Assembly: GCF_900115015.1 (NCBI RefSeq)
Contig: NZ_FOUZ01000009.1
Coordinates: forward strand, 62,001-126,000
Reading direction: 5' to 3'
Length of the DNA stretch: 64,000 bases
DNA from: Algoriella xinjiangensis
GTDB lineage: Bacteria > Bacteroidota > Bacteroidia > Flavobacteriales > Weeksellaceae
Positions 63,065 through 64,000 of the stretch are shown piece after piece (position 1 is the first letter of the stretch; the number at the start of each line of letters is the position of its first letter). Both the position numbers and the translations under genes were made by a program. The notes below the pieces were generated by a model. The model was not told the origin of the DNA. It did not search any database and saw only the letters and a list, made by a program, of their open reading frames with translations.

Positions 63065-64000
63065 TTATATTTTTTCGTCTTTTTTAACCATTATTTGGTT
63101 TTGTTGCGCTACAGATTCTTGGTGAATTGCTTGTAATAATTTATCAACAAAATCCTCAGACAAACCTAAAGAAACACCTGCTTTTATAGAGTTATCTTTG
63201 ATTTGTTTCCAACGATCTGGCTGAAAAACCGCAACGTTATGATCTTTTTTCAATTCTCCGATAGAATTTGCAACTTTCATTCGTTGAGAAATAGTATCTA
63301 AAATAGAGTTATCTAATTCATCAATTTGATGACGTAAATTCTCTATTCCAGTTTTGTAAATCGCATCTGGATCATCTGATTGACGAATTTCTAAGTCTTT
63401 CAAAATTTCTAATAAACGCGCTGGTGTAATTTGTTGAGATGCATCAGACCAAGCTTCGTCAGGATTATTATGAGTTTCAATCATTAATCCGTTGTACTCA
63501 AAATTGAATGCTTGTTGTGCAACATCAAATAAGCCAGTTCTGTTTCCACAAATGTGTGATGGATCACAAATAATAGGCACATTAGGTAATTTATTCTTGA
63601 AATCTAACGCAATTTGCCATTGTGGATTATTGCGGTATTTTGTCTTTTTGTAGGTAGAAAAACCACGGTGAATTGCCCCTAAGTTTTTAATTCCTTGTGC
63701 TTCTAAACGCTCTAAAGCTCCAATCCATAAATCTAAATCTGGATTTACAGGATTTTTAACTAAAACAATTTTATCAGTTCCGCGTAAAGCCTCAGCAATT
63801 TCCTGAACTGTAAACGGATTTACTGTAGAACGAGCACCAATCCAAAGGACATCAACATCATATTCTAAAGCTAATTTTGCGTGATTTGCATTAGCAATTT
63901 CAGTCGCAATTTTCATTCCGAATTCGTCTTTTACTTTCTTCAACCAGTTTAATCCGATTGCTCCAACACCTTCAAAACAATTAGGTTTAGTACGAGGTTT
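63065..64000 (-). CDS. Bifunctional DAHP synthase / chorismate mutase (5' truncated by window edge)
   Basis: The frame is open through base 64000 on the minus strand, so about 312 C-terminal residues are seen. The first part is the class I-beta-type DAHP synthase barrel (FEGVGAIGLNWLKKV, then DVLWIGARSTVNPFTVQEIAEAL, LVKNPVNPDLDLWIGALERL, HRGFSTYKKTKYRN, CDPSHICGNR, and GLMIETHNNPDEAWSDASQQ). The second is an AroQ-type chorismate mutase (about the last 95 residues, ENLRHQIDELDNSILDTISQRM). It joins the first committed step of the shikimate pathway to the prephenate branch in one protein, which allows feedback through the mutase domain. aroA is 6 kb away. Confidence 0.94.
   Translation of the reverse strand, partial: KPRTKPNCFEGVGAIGLNWLKKVKDEFGMKIATEIANANHAKLALEYDVDVLWIGARSTVNPFTVQEIAEALRGTDKIVLVKNPVNPDLDLWIGALERLEAQGIKNLGAIHRGFSTYKKTKYRNNPQWQIALDFKNKLPNVPIICDPSHICGNRTGLFDVAQQAFNFEYNGLMIETHNNPDEAWSDASQQITPARLLEILKDLEIRQSDDPDAIYKTGIENLRHQIDELDNSILDTISQRMKVANSIGELKKDHNVAVFQPDRWKQIKDNSIKAGVSLGLSEDFVDKLLQAIHQESVAQQNQIMVKKDEKI

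Noticed and set aside
1-64000. CRISPR arrays, insertion sequences, phage genes or tandem repeats.
   Set aside because: None was seen on reading both strands; all larger repeats are the short terminators and operator-like sites listed.

Overview
The window is AT-rich chromosomal DNA from a Bacteroidota bacterium of class Flavobacteriia, most likely the Weeksellaceae/Chryseobacterium side. The evidence is a full 14-gene nuo (complex I) operon with a short NuoG, -7 boxes of the TAnnTTTG type (with a perfect TTTG-N19-TAnnTTTG promoter before the one tRNA), very few Shine-Dalgarno sites, many small flavobacterial families (DUF2141, DUF2480, DUF3857, TIGR02117) and a lipoprotein with an acidic export-like stretch after its Cys. 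The genus cannot be fixed from sequence reading alone. I see no rRNA, CRISPR array, insertion sequence, prophage or plasmid feature; gene density is high and the only gene-free stretch above 300 bp is 52774-53106.

Layout. 1-1590: 3' part of mfd. 1819-14733: nuoA-N in one direction, ended by a strong hairpin. 14924-17547: M1 aminopeptidase and coaX. 17674-19964: ECF sigma factor, membrane anti-sigma-like protein and a separate outer-membrane barrel protein. 20122-22735: small membrane proteins, a YkgJ-type cysteine-cluster protein and class II HMG-CoA reductase. 22914-29339: a peptide-use cluster (DPP IV peptidase, two POT transporters, a thioredoxin-fold protein). 29329-31823: ComEC and a DUF2141 protein. 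31837-34210: a second ECF locus (lipoprotein, sigma factor, and an anti-sigma domain fused to an outer-membrane barrel in one polypeptide). 34470-43321: lpxB, DUF2480, a TonB-receptor-like protein, a lone methylmalonyl-CoA mutase large chain, a degenerate MenE-like protein and a small conserved protein. 43548-47373: era, universal stress protein, DUF445 protein, ecotin, tRNA-Asn. 47545-52773: TIGR02117 protein, clpB, cysK-cysE. 53107-55513: DUF2147 protein and an MsbA-like ABC exporter. 55565-64000, all on the minus strand: aroA, MazG-like pyrophosphohydrolase, two DUF3857 proteins, dtd, a small unknown gene, rsgA and the 3' part of a DAHP synthase/chorismate mutase gene.

How it fits together. 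Respiration (complex I), periplasmic proteolysis with di/tripeptide uptake, cysteine synthesis and the shikimate pathway point to an aerobic, peptide-using heterotroph. The most notable system is the pair of ECF loci. Both anti-sigma proteins share a cytoplasmic P-x-x-DAW-x-x-I-Q motif and a single transmembrane helix. In one locus the outer-membrane barrel is a separate gene; in the other it is fused, giving a predicted dual-membrane-spanning anti-sigma factor. Both operons are preceded by a similar non-housekeeping promoter element (AACC, then an 11-12 bp gap, then CTrAsTCT), as expected for self-regulated ECF sigma factors. A second notable gene is an apparent MenE pseudoenzyme that has lost the ligase motifs.
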